From Steromphala cineraria (lineage: Eukaryota > Mollusca > Gastropoda > Trochida > Trochidae): a DNA stretch of 64,000 bases. The stretch lies in the NCBI GenBank assembly GCA_916613615.1, contig OU744720.1:76101338-76165337 (forward strand). Direction: 5' to 3'. Position 1 is the stretch's first letter; each line of letters begins with the position of its first letter. Positions 9,981-22,745 of this stretch are shown piece by piece. The notes beneath the pieces were generated by a model. The model saw only the letters and a program-made list of their open reading frames with translations, made no database searches and was not told the DNA's origin. A program made the translations under genes and the position numbers.

Positions 9981-11522
9981 AAGATTAAATAATTTCAAAT
10001 AGTGATCGATTATAACAGTGGAAGATGCAGAAATCATCTCGTTGACTTTCTACTCTTCATTTTGACGTTACTGACGATGATGATGACGAAATATAATGTA
10101 TCGGTTGGTTTTACCGTAAGCGTTTGAAGATAACTCCTTAAAGGAGCAGTAGCACGTTTTTTGATAATTTCATATTCTAAATGTTTCACTGACAATTATG
10201 CAGCAACTATTCAAGCATTATAATTTTGTCATTTCTTTCATTATCATTTTTCAAGAGATGCCTAATCATAACATCAATGTTGTTATGATACATATGAAGA
10301 TCGATGTTAATGATGGTCCGTTGGTCAAAAGAGTCATGCTAATCGATTCAGTATAGTTAAAATAAGAGGTTTAAGGGTGCAATGATATCAAAACAAGGCT
10401 TATGGCGCGCACTAGTCAAAAGCACTTGGAAATTTATCCAAAGCAGACAGATATAATGGCTGATTTCTGCAATTCTGAGTGTTGTTAGCCGTCGACAAAA
10501 TAAATATGATCTTTCTAAGCTAGGGTCGCTTCTCTTCGCAAATTCTAGAAATGAAGAACTCTTGTTGGATGCAATTACAGTTAGTTGTGAAATCAGCGTC
10601 GGTATTGAATATATCTTTCGCAAAGCCTCAGTCACCTCCGTATGCTTCGGAAACTTATACTTTATGTGACTAAGCCTATTTTGAAACATTTATATATGCC
10701 TTGACAGAAAGATGACTGTATTTGGCGACTGAATCATGGATCAGGCCTTGTTGACATCTAGCAAGGAAGAAGTGTTTGCAATGGCTGATGGTGGGTCGAT
10801 TCTCTGTGTTTCAATGTTTAAGGCTAGGGAAATCTGCTGGAAGCCATAGACAAGTTCATATTCAAAAAGAGGTTAGCTACAGCATTATGATATGATAGGG
10901 CTACTTTAGCAATCTTTAACCTTACAGGATGCGTAGGGGGGGATTTTGCCAAACTAACTTACTTTCCATACAGGAGAGAACAGCAGTTTCGTTTGGGAGG
11001 GTGCTCTATAAGCGTGTCAGAATTGAGATGATTACTTTGGATCGTAGAAGGTGCCAATATGGAACATTATATTGTTTACAGAATTTATGTTTCATGTCGA
11101 ACACCTTCCTTATTTAATTTTACCATGTATGAGAAAGAATCTCAACATTAACTTTATCTAGAACTCTCTTTGAAGGAGTCCGCGACCCCCTTCTGGATCC
11201 GCTAATGTTTGATATCAATTCTCTAAATAAAACGTTTTATTTTTAAAATGACATTCGCCCTCCCTTTAAAAGGTTGTGATTCAATCTTTGAAAAGTCAAT
11301 TCAAAGTGTGCACTCAATGGCAAAGGGACGTTCTAAATTAATCAAAAGTCCTGCAAAATACAGTTGGTTTTGAATATTTCTGATATGTCTTGAATATGAG
11401 TATGAATGTTGACTCGTCAGGAAACTGAATATTAAATTTAACCTATTCAAACACACAACGGGTGAAGAAATCTTTAAAAGTTCATGAAATATGAAAATCA
11501 AGAAATGTAAAATTCAAAGCCC
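9981..11522. other. Gene-poor stretch; contains one end of a TTAA-type MITE at 10138
   Basis: A TTAA at 10138-10141 followed by AGGAGCAGTAGCACGTTTT matches the left end of the MITE at 47.5 kb, and a shared TTTCACTGA word follows about 35 bp inside. No matching right end was found, so the copy is truncated or the end is too diverged. A 110-codon open frame on the minus strand (10689-10357) has no recognisable domain. I do not call it a gene. Confidence 0.45.
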
Positions 11523-11552
11523 ATTCGTTTGAATTTTTTTATTCAAACGAAT
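11523..11552. repeat. Perfect 12-bp hairpin with T6 loop
   Basis: ATTCGTTTGAAT (11523-11534), six T, then ATTCAAACGAAT (11541-11552). The stem is perfect and AT-rich. It could be a remnant of a small element or chance; no gene is adjacent. Confidence 0.8.
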
Positions 11553-11780
11553 TTGAAAGTACCAAAATCATGAGCTTCCTCCAGGTGTCCTATACATTGT
11601 TACTATACAATTAAAAACTTTTGCAATTACATACTTAACACATTGTATTTAAGTGTTAAAACAATCATGCCAACCTGTTTATTCTTTGGGATGTTTCTCT
11701 TTTTATTTATAAAAATATTTTCATGCATATTTATATGAGAAAGAGGAATGTGCATAGTTTGGGTGTATCAAAAGATCAAG

Positions 11781-12069
11781 TGTGGTCAAAGGGAGATAAT
11801 CGTCAAATACATGTAAATATTACCTCCCTTAGACCACAAAGCGATCATATGACGAACTCATTGCTAACAAATATGTTGATAACTAGAGAAAAAGAAGGTT
11901 TTAATACCATATTTCAGCTTTAACAAAAAATTAATAATGATAACGACTACTCGTATGATTACATACTAATATACTCTAGTCGTAGTAGAAATAAAGAAAA
12001 TATATTTCATCTGTGGTCTAAGGGAGGTAAGTAGGTAAAGTGTTAACATATTACCTCCCTTAGACCATA
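11781..12069. repeat. Two inverted-repeat hairpins built from the same 20-bp word
   Basis: Arms at 11781-11800 and 11819-11838 (18 of 20 matching) and at 12012-12030 and 12051-12069 (18 of 19 matching). All four are versions of TGTGGTCTAAGGGAGGTAA or its complement. Loops are about 18-20 bp and the two hairpins lie about 170 bp apart. This looks like the paired ends of a small foldback or MITE-type element with hairpin termini. No ORF lies inside. Confidence 0.7.
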
Positions 12070-12560
12070 AAGAAATCCTATTTTTGGTACCGATATTTTG
12101 ACAAATGGAAAGGAAAAAGTTTTTAATATACTATGTCAGCACTGTTCAAAGGAAAAAGTTTCACTATTCTGACTACCCTGTCCAAAAAAACGTTTCTTTC
12201 TAGCAAAGAGTTAACAATCACTAAACGTAAATATCTAAATTCATATTTAAAGGGATGTAACTCTTGAAAGAATAAATAACAATCGTTCTACAGTCGTCGT
12301 ACGAAATTCACTTTTCCTCACAAATGACAGGAAACGGGCGTTATGTATCATTAAAGCTTAGATAATCTTTTATTTACAAAGTGATATATACTAGGTTCTG
12401 AATTGAAATATTAATGTCTTGACGAAAACGTTCAGTTGATTTCTATGTTGAAGCGTTTGTTTGATACGTGGTCAAATACAGAGTCAAAACGTATCAAGTT
12501 TAAGTATCAAGATAAGTAGTCTTATACCAACGTTCATGAGAAAGTGATAGGAAGACGTGG

Positions 12561-12561
<1 letters not shown>

Positions 12562-12598
<37 letters not shown>
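12562..12598. repeat. (AGAC)n microsatellite
   Basis: About nine uninterrupted AGAC tetranucleotides. Unlike the tetranucleotide runs at 29.3, 43.8 and 44.3 kb, the adjacent sequence lacks a clear LINE AATAAAAT end, so I list it only as a microsatellite. Confidence 0.9.
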
Positions 12599-13714
12599 TT
12601 TATATAAGTGTTGTATGTACATGCAAGGGTCAGACATATAATTGACATTTTGGATGATATCAAAATACATGAACTATGATATAAACAGCAATGTGATTTA
12701 ATTGTAAAAAATACGATGATTAGGAATTTAACTGCCACCTACAAAACATACTGAATATTTCAACTAAAAAAATAATGTTAAAGCTGAAATCCTTGATTTC
12801 AGTAATTTATACTGGTCACACTTGAATTGAATTTGATAAAAATTTAGGATAAAAATCAAAACAAATATTATTATATCCCATTCACCTCCACCCCTTTCAG
12901 TATAAAAGTGGAGGGGATCTTGAACAAACTATGCCGGACTCTGCCCTTGAGTAATCCATGTTAAATTAAATACAAACAGTACATGCTTGATGAAGAGTAT
13001 GTGAAATAATAATAGATACAGTTAATAATAATATTGATTTTAACAAAAGCAAAGATTTTTGTGTAAATAAAGAGAAGGTAGGACAACCTAAAACAAACAC
13101 AAACACAATATAATGCAAACATGAATAAACTGTATATTATTGTTTATAAACATTGCACAAGAAACTATACTAATTGCATAAATTAACTTGATAAACGACA
13201 AATATAAAATCTTCGATTTTTATATAAACAGTCATGTAGTCTTTAAAATGATGAAAAAATGTAATGTTTGAACATAAAAAATGACCATTGTCATTTTTAA
13301 AAATTTTGATTTTAGTTTTCATGTCTATAGATAATTAATGACTTCTGGACATAAGTAAAGGAACTATCTTCATAAGTGCAGACTCATAGTAACCTAACGA
13401 GACTTCCCTAGTCTCCATGGAGATCAGATAACTTCAGTACTGTCAATGTGTCATCAATGGTGACACGATGACGTATACAACAAAACAAAGAAGTGTAATA
13501 CATGAATCAGTAGGTTGAAGACAATATAACTCCCAGATCAATATAAATATTCATGTAGCCTCACTAACCAATATGTGCTAAATTATTCCCGCGAATCCAA
13601 TTTCAATTAATTTTAAGAAAACTAAAATCAAATTTATTTTGAAAAAATAATTACCCTCACAAAATGGTTATTTGTCAAACGACACATGTAATTGACCTTT
13701 TTAGTCGCACTTTG
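12599..13714. other. AT-rich gene-free stretch
   Basis: Mostly AT-rich. A small inverted repeat CCTCCAC/GTGGAGG flanks about 12887-12915. From about 13575 a less repetitive part with CAATTAATTT leads into the island that follows. Confidence 0.4.
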
Positions 13715-13905
13715 TTCTTGGTCGCGACAGCGATGCTTAGATTAATTAAGAGCTCATAGAAGATTAATGCCCTAACATCGAGACAGCGTCTAATTAAGAT
13801 TTGCCATCATCCGCTCGTTGAAAAAATCAATGCCTCCTTCACAGCGCAATCGGAAGCTCCCGTTTACAATCAGAATCGCTCGGCAATTTCCGATATGAAT
13901 ACGGT
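13715..13905. other. Candidate non-coding regulatory island (homeodomain words)
   Basis: Higher GC than its surroundings, no open frame of note, and a high density of homeodomain words: GATTA at 13740-13744 and 13762-13766, TTAATTAA at 13742-13749, TAATTA at 13791-13796. This is the look of a conserved developmental enhancer. There is no direct evidence of conservation or function. Confidence 0.35.
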
Positions 13906-15781
13906 TTGTTGGCTCAAAGTATTATTAGTTTCATCAATCACGTTGAACTGATTTAGTAATTATCATTGGGAATTGTAACACTCCTTTCAGGCATAACAAT
14001 AGCTCATATTTTCAATATTTAATAACAGCGATAATTGAAAGGTGCATTCATGTTCAGAAACACAAAGGATTATGGGAACGTGCATTTATTTGACTTTGAA
14101 TCGTGTAAAACGGAAGGGTTGATTTTGTGACCATTGCCTTTATATCGGTTGTACTTTAGTAGCACAATTTGGTTAAATAGGATAAGAGCTTATTAAAGAA
14201 ATAATACATGTAATAAAACATCTTAATAAATGATTTTTATCAGTAAGACAGAGGAGAGTTTTCATTTTTAAACTGTGAGTCCTCCTTAGATTTTGTCACA
14301 TTTGACTCAAAATAGCTGTACTGACTCATCTTATTCATTGACAGTTAGATATATATATCTTCATATATCATTCAAGAGTTTACTCCTGTCCACACAGGAT
14401 ATGATATCACAGGATATCAAAAACAGCTGCATACAGACAACTGTTATCAACACATATACATAAATCTAAATACATGAACATCTTATCTGTGAATAAATAT
14501 ATGAATACATTCATTTGAATGTACTTTATTCGTAGAATTAATTCCAATCAATCAAACAGAAACGGTATTTCACATTACAAACTTGAATTCAAAACATGAA
14601 AATTCAAACAGAAAAATCTGACATTAATCATATATTAAACAGTAAGAACTGTTTCAATGTACATTAGTCTAGGTCAAATTCAAATGAGTCACGCAAAGAA
14701 AGACTTTCGCCTTTCAACACACAAAGAATCAAAACATGACGTGTTATTGTAAATAAAATAAACTAATTAATTTTAAAAGAGAGGTCCTCAATAATCACTA
14801 CCGCAAATATATCAATCCAAATACACGCTAATGCCCTTGTCAATGTAGGTCTGGCCAATTTCCTCTAAAGCAATAATATACGTCTAAGTGTCCATGAAGT
14901 GTAATAAGAAGAGAGAGCACTATTTGTCCCCAGTCTGGTGTGTGATATGACAAACAGTAGCCCCCTAGTCTAACCACCAGTGATTAGACCAGTCTGTCTC
15001 CCTCCCTCCAGCTACACGGTGAAGCAAGCCGGACACAGAGCTGTAATTGAAAGGCTACTGTCCCACACTGGTAGTATTCACACGAACCGATGGGCTACTC
15101 TCTCTCTGTATTGATCTGATTGAGATATAATGTTGTTCAGTTGAAGATATACATGGTAAAATAATCTCGAGAATATGATTGTGAAATTGGGATTTATATA
15201 TGATATATAAATATTGTTGCTATGTGTGCTCTATGTGGTATGCAGTTGTAAGATATTGTGAGTTATAGCTCGGTTTGAAAATAAAATGCAATATTTGCAT
15301 TATTATAGATAGACTTTTAGATGCAATTCCTGAATATAATGAATATGAAGTTAAATGAATATGAGGTTAAAGTATTTGTATGATAATCTGTTTCATATCA
15401 TGATTATGTTATGATTTTTCACTAACATTAGAATTCAAGATGAAATACTTCAAATGTTTTATTGATTTGAGTATCGCGTTTCCTACAATGTCTTGGTTAT
15501 GAATTAAGCAAGTAATTAATGAACTTGTCCGGAAAAGAAAACTGGACAGGAAGTTGCATTGTAACACCCTCACAACACACTATGAACGTAGCCCTACAAC
15601 TAAACACCAAGTTAAAATTATAAAAACTGCTTATCTTCTACTCTCACAAAAATCCTATTTTTGAACAAGATATAATGTCCCTTTGTATCTTTTAACTAGT
15701 AAGAGCTACTGTAAATGTTTATCTTTGCTAACTTGGCTCCTATCAAATATTTAATTCGAAAATATTGCTCCAAGTTTTACT
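13906..15781. other. Gene-free stretch with one GC-richer patch at 14930-15085
   Basis: The patch contains GTCTAA (14968-14973) and TTAGAC (14984-14989) as a short inverted repeat around an AACCAC Runx-type core, followed by CTCC-rich text. The rest is AT-rich with no coding signal. Confidence 0.35.
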
Positions 15782-16094
15782 TCAAAAACAGAAAGCAAAC
15801 AAAACCAACATGGCCGACTCTTTGAGGCTGTGCACTTTCGATAAGATCAACACGAGATTGGCCGCAGGTTTTCTGGCAGTGTGAGTTGAGGAAATTAGTA
15901 TGGGAGAGTATTTAGTTACCCCGGCCAAGTATGTCTTCCCGCTCTTGTGCTGGGCCCTGTAGGCGCTGAGTATAATGAAAAGCCTGTTCACTGCAGAGAA
16001 AAAACAGGTGCGCGATTTGAAATACCCCTGTCCAAATAGATAGCAGGCGACACGCCTGGTACACACCAGCTCTCAACTTATCAACTGGTCTTCT

Positions 16095-16446
16095 CAAGAC
16101 AATAGCAGAGCGTTGTGCTCCAATGTACCTCTGAGCTGTTCTTACAGGGCACATAGTACACAAAATTGTTAGCGAGAGTTTGAAATACTGTGTGAAGCAC
16201 ATGATGTGTTTGGGATTTATAAAGCATATGATTTAGTATTCCTGTCAAGACAATATAAGAGCGTGTGCTATATTGTATTCACTGAGCTGTCCTACAGGGC
16301 AAAAAGTACACAAAATTGTTAGCGAGAGTTTGAAATACTGTGTGAAGCACATGATGTGTTTGAGATTGATAAAGCATATGATTTAGTATTCCTGTCAAGA
16401 CAATAGGAGAGCGTGTGCTATATTGTATTCACTGAGCTGTTCTTAG
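16095..16446. repeat. Tandem repeat, period about 150 bp, about 2.3 copies
   Basis: Copies start with CAAGACAATA at 16095, 16246 and 16396, giving periods of 151 and 150 bp. The first two copies are nearly identical from AGTACACAAAATTGTTAGCG through GCATATGATTTAGTATTCC. The third stops after CACTGAGCTGTTCTTA. Overlapping minus-strand open frames of about 95 codons (15782-16202) cross this repeat and the preceding GC-richer patch. They look accidental. Confidence 0.85.
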
Positions 16447-18289
16447 ATTGCAAATGAAACAGCAAAAGTAAGCTGAAGTTAGAGCTATTTTTTACAAGTA
16501 GTGTTACAGTGTTATATTTTATTGCCATGTGATGTGGATTTACCTAACATGTAGAACATTATAAATGGAATAATTGGTAAATGTTTGAAGCACATAAAAA
16601 GACAAAAATGTATGCTGTTAAAATCTGCTTTGGAATTAATAATGTTAGAGTCAATATTTCTGTTGTACAAACATTTCAAGCCTATCAGACCCAGCTTTAT
16701 CTGTAAGAAGACTACTTTTTGAATTTGAAAATATAATGATTAAACCTATTCCATTAATTTTGTTTTCAAATCTCACATTTTCATTTTGAAAAAAATACAA
16801 TTGCACAGTTCACGTGAGAGCACAAGGAGCACATAATGTGCTCTGTGTGTGTGCTGTATGAAGCACATGGAAGACCGACTACTGACTCTGGTTTACACTG
16901 TACAGAACACGTGTTAGATGATGTGAGAGAACAGGCCGGATATTGGTTTCCTCGAGGCAAATGTTACAATAACAAACAGAGAGCGTATGAGGAAACAAGA
17001 TTGATGCTGTGTATGTATGAGTAGATATATGACTTTACATTACATGCAATATGTGTACCTTCGCATAAAAGATTAAGATTTTTTGCATGAAAGTTTGTAA
17101 AGCATCCAAACCCGTGAAATTATGTTTGCATAGCATGTTACAGTGTTTGCCTCAACACAAAGCGTTGTCAGTTCTATGGATCTTCTAGAAACATTTTAAT
17201 TCACTGATATCATCATCATTCCTAGCGGCGCCCACGGCTTCGATAAAGAGCCACAATACGTGCTTGATAACCACAGTGGCTGTTGGTATGCGAGGCATTT
17301 GGCGAAACGTTTTTCACCCAAGTGCCTAGGAAGATGTGATGGTAAAAATGTTAGTGATAGAACACAGACGATTGGATGTCAGATGTAGCTCCAAACGGCA
17401 AAAAGATATGGATTTGTTACCATTGTTGATACATTTTGTTCAAAGGTGTGTAACATTGGAGTGAAATAGTGCTTTGATTTTTAGATGATCAAAGTTTTAG
17501 TGTCAGGCTTCCCATTTCCTTTTTTAAGCTCTTTATTTCTTTTCTTTTCTGGCCAAACTATATGTTATATACAGTTTCTACAGCTACCAAAAGATTTAGA
17601 ATCCAGTCAAGTTTTTGTTGAGGTTTACCGTTCAAGTAAATGAATTAACAGCATATCTGTAAAACATTAGCAACACATGCACCATCTGTCACAGTGTTAA
17701 CGTAATACAAATACACCTAACTAGGTCATTAACCAGTAAACTGAAACAGAAGGTATGTTGTAAGGCTTGGTTGAATCGGGACACTTTTTTGTGTTTACGT
17801 GTAACTATGTTACCACAAGGTAGATGTCGAAGGTGATACTGAATTATGTTCTTGAAGGGCATTTAGAAATGGTATGATAGGAACAGCAAGAAATTCTAGG
17901 CATTGAGTTATATATAAAACCCTTTTTATTACCCACATCCCATCTGATGAATAGGGAGGCATATTATAAATGTCGTGTTTATCACAATAAAGAAGTTGTC
18001 ATCCGAAAATAGTTCTGTCTTCATACTGAATAGCATTGAACATCCCATGTGTAAGACATTACAAAAAAGACCTCTGGCCTCTTTAATGAAAAAAATTCTT
18101 TCTAAATATACTATACAAATTCATAAAATAAAAGTAATAGGACAGATATGTTCACAGTCGCTTATAACTAGAAGAAATGATAATGATTATATCTACATTA
18201 TCTTATCATCTACACTAAAGTATTTTAGAGTCAAGAACATGCCTTTGGTGATGAATGTTGTATATTATGTGTTTTCCGTATTTAATGAT
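16447..18289. other. Gene-free AT-rich stretch
   Basis: Nothing coding is recognised. Small open frames (16836-17024 and 17975-18325, plus strand) have no domain resemblance. The second runs into the retroposon tail described next. Confidence 0.4.
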
Positions 18290-18371
18290 GTGTGTTCATT
18301 GTATTGCTCTGTCTGTTACATGTAAAACAAATTCCCTTCAGGGTAATAAAGTATTATTATTATTATTATTA
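18290..18371 (+). mobile_element. 3' tail of a LINE/SINE-type retroposon with (ATT)n end
   Basis: A CCCTTCAGGG mini-hairpin (18334-18343) is followed by TAATAAAGT and an (ATT)n run (18353-18370). A short terminal hairpin, AATAAA and a simple-repeat tail is the usual 3' end of CR1/L2-group retroposons. How far it extends upstream is unclear; the open frame at 17975-18325 may be part of it. Confidence 0.5.
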
Positions 18372-19137
18372 AAAATGAGGGTGTGTATTGCACGGATATA
18401 AATACCAGTGTGCGTAGAAACAGATTCAGCAAACTTTATTCTGGTAAACCAATGTAGGTTATGTCTATAATTACATTAGGGAATTCACCCAGTAAGGACC
18501 CATTTCCCTGTAGATAATAGGACAATAGTAACACTGGACACCCTGCCTTGAACATCTCGCTGCCAGATACACTACACGTCCCGCCCCGGTTGTTTGTGGG
18601 AGAGGATATTAATACAGGGGTAAAGGGCAAGCAACACGCGGTGATTAGCCTGACTACTGCCCTCTCCTCCCCTGTAGATAAATACCCAGTCTACCAGCTG
18701 ATACCGGCTGGTAAAGTGGATGATAACACCGTTATCTACCTATCATCCTTGTCTGTCCACGAGATAAGCCACGTAGACACAACCGTGTGATGAGACACAT
18801 GCTGAAAATGTTCTCATACGTAGTATTACACTCTTAAAACAGAATTTGAGCCCACGGAGCAACTTCAGTAGCCTCATTTCCTTTTTTATATAAAGAGTAG
18901 CATATTAGATTTATTTTCATTTCGGGGACTAAAATCAAGTCTAGCATTCAAGGTGAAAGTTCATCTGGAGCTACATGTAACTGAAAGTTCACTTAAATCA
19001 AATGTAATTTGTGTTATCAAACTAAAAGTAGTGTGTAACATTAAAATAAAATTTGTATTTTTATCTTATATAGTCTTTTGTTATCATAACTCAAATTTAT
19101 TTTTTGTTGACTAAGCAGTCGTCATTGTTTCTCTTTA
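18372..19137. other. Gene-free stretch with a GC-richer island at 18530-18790
   Basis: The island is open in one plus frame (18548-18790) but shows no recognisable domain and no clear splice context. It contains direct and inverted CTGTAGATAA-type words (TTATCTAC near 18730, TAGATAA near 18676). I treat it as a candidate regulatory patch. Confidence 0.3.
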
Positions 19138-19252
19138 ATGCCTTATTACGTATCTTACATTGTACCTGTGGATTAAATGTCTTATAATGTATCTTGTATT
19201 GTACATGTAAATTAAATGAATTATTATGTATCTTACATTGTACATTACGCCA
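19138..19252. repeat. Minisatellite, 39-bp period, about 3 copies
   Basis: Copies start at 19138, 19177 and 19216, each reading ATG....ATTA/ATAATGTATCTT followed by ATTGTAC. Because 39 is a multiple of three, the minus strand shows a repetitive open frame. That frame is an artefact of the repeat. Confidence 0.85.
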
Positions 19253-20089
19253 GCTTTCTGAACATAAATGACCATTTTCATTCACTTGACAAAGGTATTA
19301 GCAGTAACTCATGAACGCTGAGACACATTTTATTTCAAAAGTTATTCGATACAATGTCGATTCAATAGGTTTTATTGAAAATCAAGAAGAAGTAATGCAA
19401 TAATTCAAACCTCTGTCTCGGGCTTGACAGTCGCAGTAAAATACTGAATGGTATATGTTGGTTTAAACGAGAATTCTCAGGGGTTTAAGCTGTTAAAAAC
19501 TTGACACAGTTGACATTTGAGTTAAGTCGATCATTACAGGAAGATCACGTTTTTACAAACCGTTGCCACTTTGAGCCTAAAGCCACAATGAAGTACTTTT
19601 TGCATCACGTGACACATCGCAGACTACCAAAAGATCAAAAGTCAAGCGCAAAAGTTCTTCTCTTCTTATTTTTATTACTTCCAACATTGCCTCTTAAAAT
19701 TGAGTTCTTTTGCAAATATCTAAAACAAACACAAGACAAGAAATAAATAAGATAGATGAAAGCATATAAACATGAGAGATAAAGATAAATGTTTAATTTG
19801 ATTTTAAAAATATAGATAGATGCACATACATCATGCATATGTTAAGTGATTAAAACTCAATGTAATCTTTATGAAGAAACTGAAGTTCTTTTGCAGCACA
19901 AAAATACAACTAGACAGTTTTCAATTTCATACAAAACAAAGGTCTGTTGCCAAAGAATATAGTGTCATTAACACTCATTTGTCACAAGCCCTTAACCAGT
20001 TTGACAGAAGAGTAATATTTGAAAACAATACCCAAATATGATATCTTTTGTTTGACAAACAATATCTTTGCGTGAGAAAGACAACAATC
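19253..20089. other. AT-rich gene-free stretch
   Basis: No coding, RNA or repeat feature is recognised. Confidence 0.4.
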
Positions 20090-20450
20090 GAAAAGCCCGG
20101 TGTTGTATTATACGCCTCGAAATACCGATTTCAGCTGCATGCCTTTCGTGACCTCTGACCCTTTTGTCCAATCGTGCTGTGAGGACCAGGAATGCTGCAA
20201 TATGATTGGTCGAATTCTTAATGCCTGTGTTCCTTTGTTGTTGGCCGCGGAGAGCGAAGTACAAACTTTACAAGCACACGACAGGAGAATTCACAAATCT
20301 CTCTCTTGATGTGTCAACGTTGACGGGGGGAAATTACCCCCAGCCCCCTCCCGCGTGCAATGGGTCTCCAACAACGCCGTATTATCAGTTGATCTTTATT
20401 TGGGTCTGCCTCGGGTAAATTCAAAATGGCTGACTAGTACAGCTCACCAA
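20090..20450. other. Candidate regulatory island with inverted CCAAT pair
   Basis: A GC-richer patch. CCAATC at 20168-20173 faces GATTGG at 20204-20209, an inverted pair of CCAAT boxes 30 bp apart. A YY1-like word (CAAAATGGC, complement GCCATTTTG) lies at 20422-20430. Short open frames exist but are not convincing exons. Confidence 0.35.
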
Positions 20451-21399
20451 GGACGTCTGCATTCGGCCTTTTTTGTCTGAATTTTGTAACCTTTACACCT
20501 TAATGGCTTTTATTGAATTGAATTTTAAAGTTTATCCATTAATGCAATAATGTAAATAAACATATTTGTCTTTTGAGTTGGTGTTAACAAATTATGGTCT
20601 ACTCCATTAGTGTTTCATTTTGTGGACCCTTTGAAACATATATGATAAATGTCAACGACTGACATTAAAGATTGGGATTGTTCAAATGACTATAAAGGGC
20701 GTACTTTATTGTGATATCACGACTTACTCCAGTTAAGAGTAGAATTACATATCCACCTTGAAATGACAGGTTTGTCAATGAATGTAAAATTTCTTAAAAA
20801 TTAAAAGGAGACTGAGCTTTCTTCTTTACAAAAAAATAATTCTCCAGTCTTCTTTTTTTAGATTTGTTGTATTGTATTTTATGTCTGGCTTATCAACTAT
20901 CGGTGTTAGACGTTAGAGAGTGAAGAAGGCCCTATATTGGTTGGAATCTTTGTCTGTAGAAGCTCCTTGGGCTGCTGGAGATGATTTAGAACACACTAGT
21001 CACTCGCGGGTGTACAGGAAATAATAGGCCTGTATTTGAACATTGCTATGAAAGCCTAATTGCCAACAAACATATTTCATTTGTTCTTTGTTCGCAATTT
21101 AGAAAAGTGGATACAAATGAATGGAAAGGACAAAAGCAACTTTTATTCGGAATAAAGAGAAATATATATTCCGATTCCGTCCAATAAATCCTTTCATTTG
21201 AGTCGAAACGTTGAAAAGATTCCATCTGAAATGACCATTAACAATGTTTTATTGAACAAGGCCAAATGTCCTTGCCGATTTTATTTATTCTAACTCTAAA
21301 AGATTCCTTTTGCAAACAAATACTCTGCTGAACGCTGCTATTGTGTGAAATCTCATCAGCACATTTCAAAATGAGTTTTCTCAAAGTCAGGAGGGATTC
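20451..21399. other. AT-rich gene-free stretch
   Basis: No coding or structural feature is recognised. Confidence 0.4.
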
Positions 21400-22060
21400 G
21401 ATCGGACGCAGAGTCGGTTCATTTCAATATTTATAGCCTGTGGTTTGAGTATTCGCTAGTTATTGCAAATTCCGTGCACTGATTACCCCAGGGACTCCTG
21501 GCTCCAGCTAGGAAGGCCTCTATTCAATAAACACGGCCCTTATATTCTAAGGAGGTTCAGAGAGACCTGCCGCTCAATATGGATATTTAAAGTAATTAAA
21601 TTAGGCAAATAAAGCTTTATTAATATTTCAGCAGCAACAACTATTGAAAGGTCAAAGGTCGACAGGATGCTCTTCTTCATACAGGGTTCTTACCTCAGTC
21701 TCTGAAGAGGTAAATTTACGAGGGGATTCCGTTCAGTTCGTTTTAAAGCTTTCAGCCATTTGAAGGAATTGAATTTCTAACATGTGGGAATAATGAAAAT
21801 AACATCAAGTTTCTTTAAATCTAAATTAGGTAAGTTTATTGGGTACAGGGGGAAAACCTACACAAGAGCAACATTACAAGGCGATTTCGTATTCAACACA
21901 CGAAGACTCTAAATGTGATTACATCAAGGGAATTCTCTCGTGGCTAGCCTTCTGGCCTTTAGCCATATACACCGCACATGTAAGCGAAGTCTCAGCCAGC
22001 GCTTGCTCCTTGAGGCCCCAGGCTGAATTAATGGAGCTTGTACATTATCTATAGTGTGTA
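21400..22060. promoter_or_regulatory. Candidate regulatory island with a DR1 nuclear-receptor half-site pair
   Basis: AGGTCAAAGGTC at 21649-21660 is a direct repeat of two AGGTCA-type half sites spaced by one base (DR1), the site of HNF4, COUP-TF and RXR-type receptors. Surrounding non-repetitive, GC-richer blocks lie at 21400-21560 and 21890-22060. Presence of the motif is certain; regulatory use is inference. Confidence 0.35.
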
Positions 22061-22515
22061 GCGTATCAACACCTGATCCCGAACTTAGCGCATCTATGAA
22101 CTTGGACATTTATCAAGCTTCTCCTAGATTAAGAACAAATATGTACAGTGATATATGATTTTTGTTATACATGTAGTTATGACTTATTACGCTGATAACG
22201 AAGTAAGTAGATCAACAAATAATTTACGTGATTGCGAGAACATGTTCTCCTTATGATTTTTTTGTGTGGATATGACATGTTAATTGATTAGATATTCATA
22301 TCAATTTGTGAAATTATATTTTCTCACGTAAAACGTAAAGTCCTGCCTTCATCAAATACCAACTTGTAACATGTTATGTTTTATTGTCATTAGGACATAA
22401 TCATATCATGGAAATTATATCAAGATTAGAATTTGTCTCATGTGACTGTAATAATTCTTTGTTAAGTTTGTATTGGACTATTCAGAATTCGAACAAACAT
22501 GCTTATTGATAATAA

Positions 22516-22745
22516 TTGATGTCTGTTTGCTTAATAACTAAATAGTGTAATAGTTCAAAATTGGTTTATCATAAGCATGTTTATTCTGAAATCCTCCAAA
22601 AGTGTAAACTAAGCAAGCTTGGAATATATTATTAATGATTTATATCAGTTTGTTTAATTAGTAAATAGTATGAAAGTTCAAAATTGGTTTATCATAACCC
22701 TTATTCTGAAATCCTCCAAAAGTGTGAACTAAGCAAGTTTGAAAG
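22516..22745. repeat. Tandem duplication, period about 123 bp
   Basis: GTTCAAAATTGGTTTATCAT occurs at 22553 and 22676, and both copies continue with ATTCTGAAATCCTCCAAAAG and ACTAAGCAAG. The second copy lacks a few bases. Limits are approximate. Confidence 0.8.

Noticed and set aside
10357..10689. 110-codon minus-strand open frame next to a MITE end
   Set aside because: No similarity to LINE or host proteins that I recognise; composition is unremarkable.
12887..12915. CCTCCAC/GTGGAGG hairpin
   Set aside because: A 7-bp stem is too short to stand out from chance in this much sequence.
15782..16202. Two overlapping 95-codon minus-strand open frames
   Set aside because: They run in different frames over a tandem repeat and a GC-richer patch; no recognisable protein.
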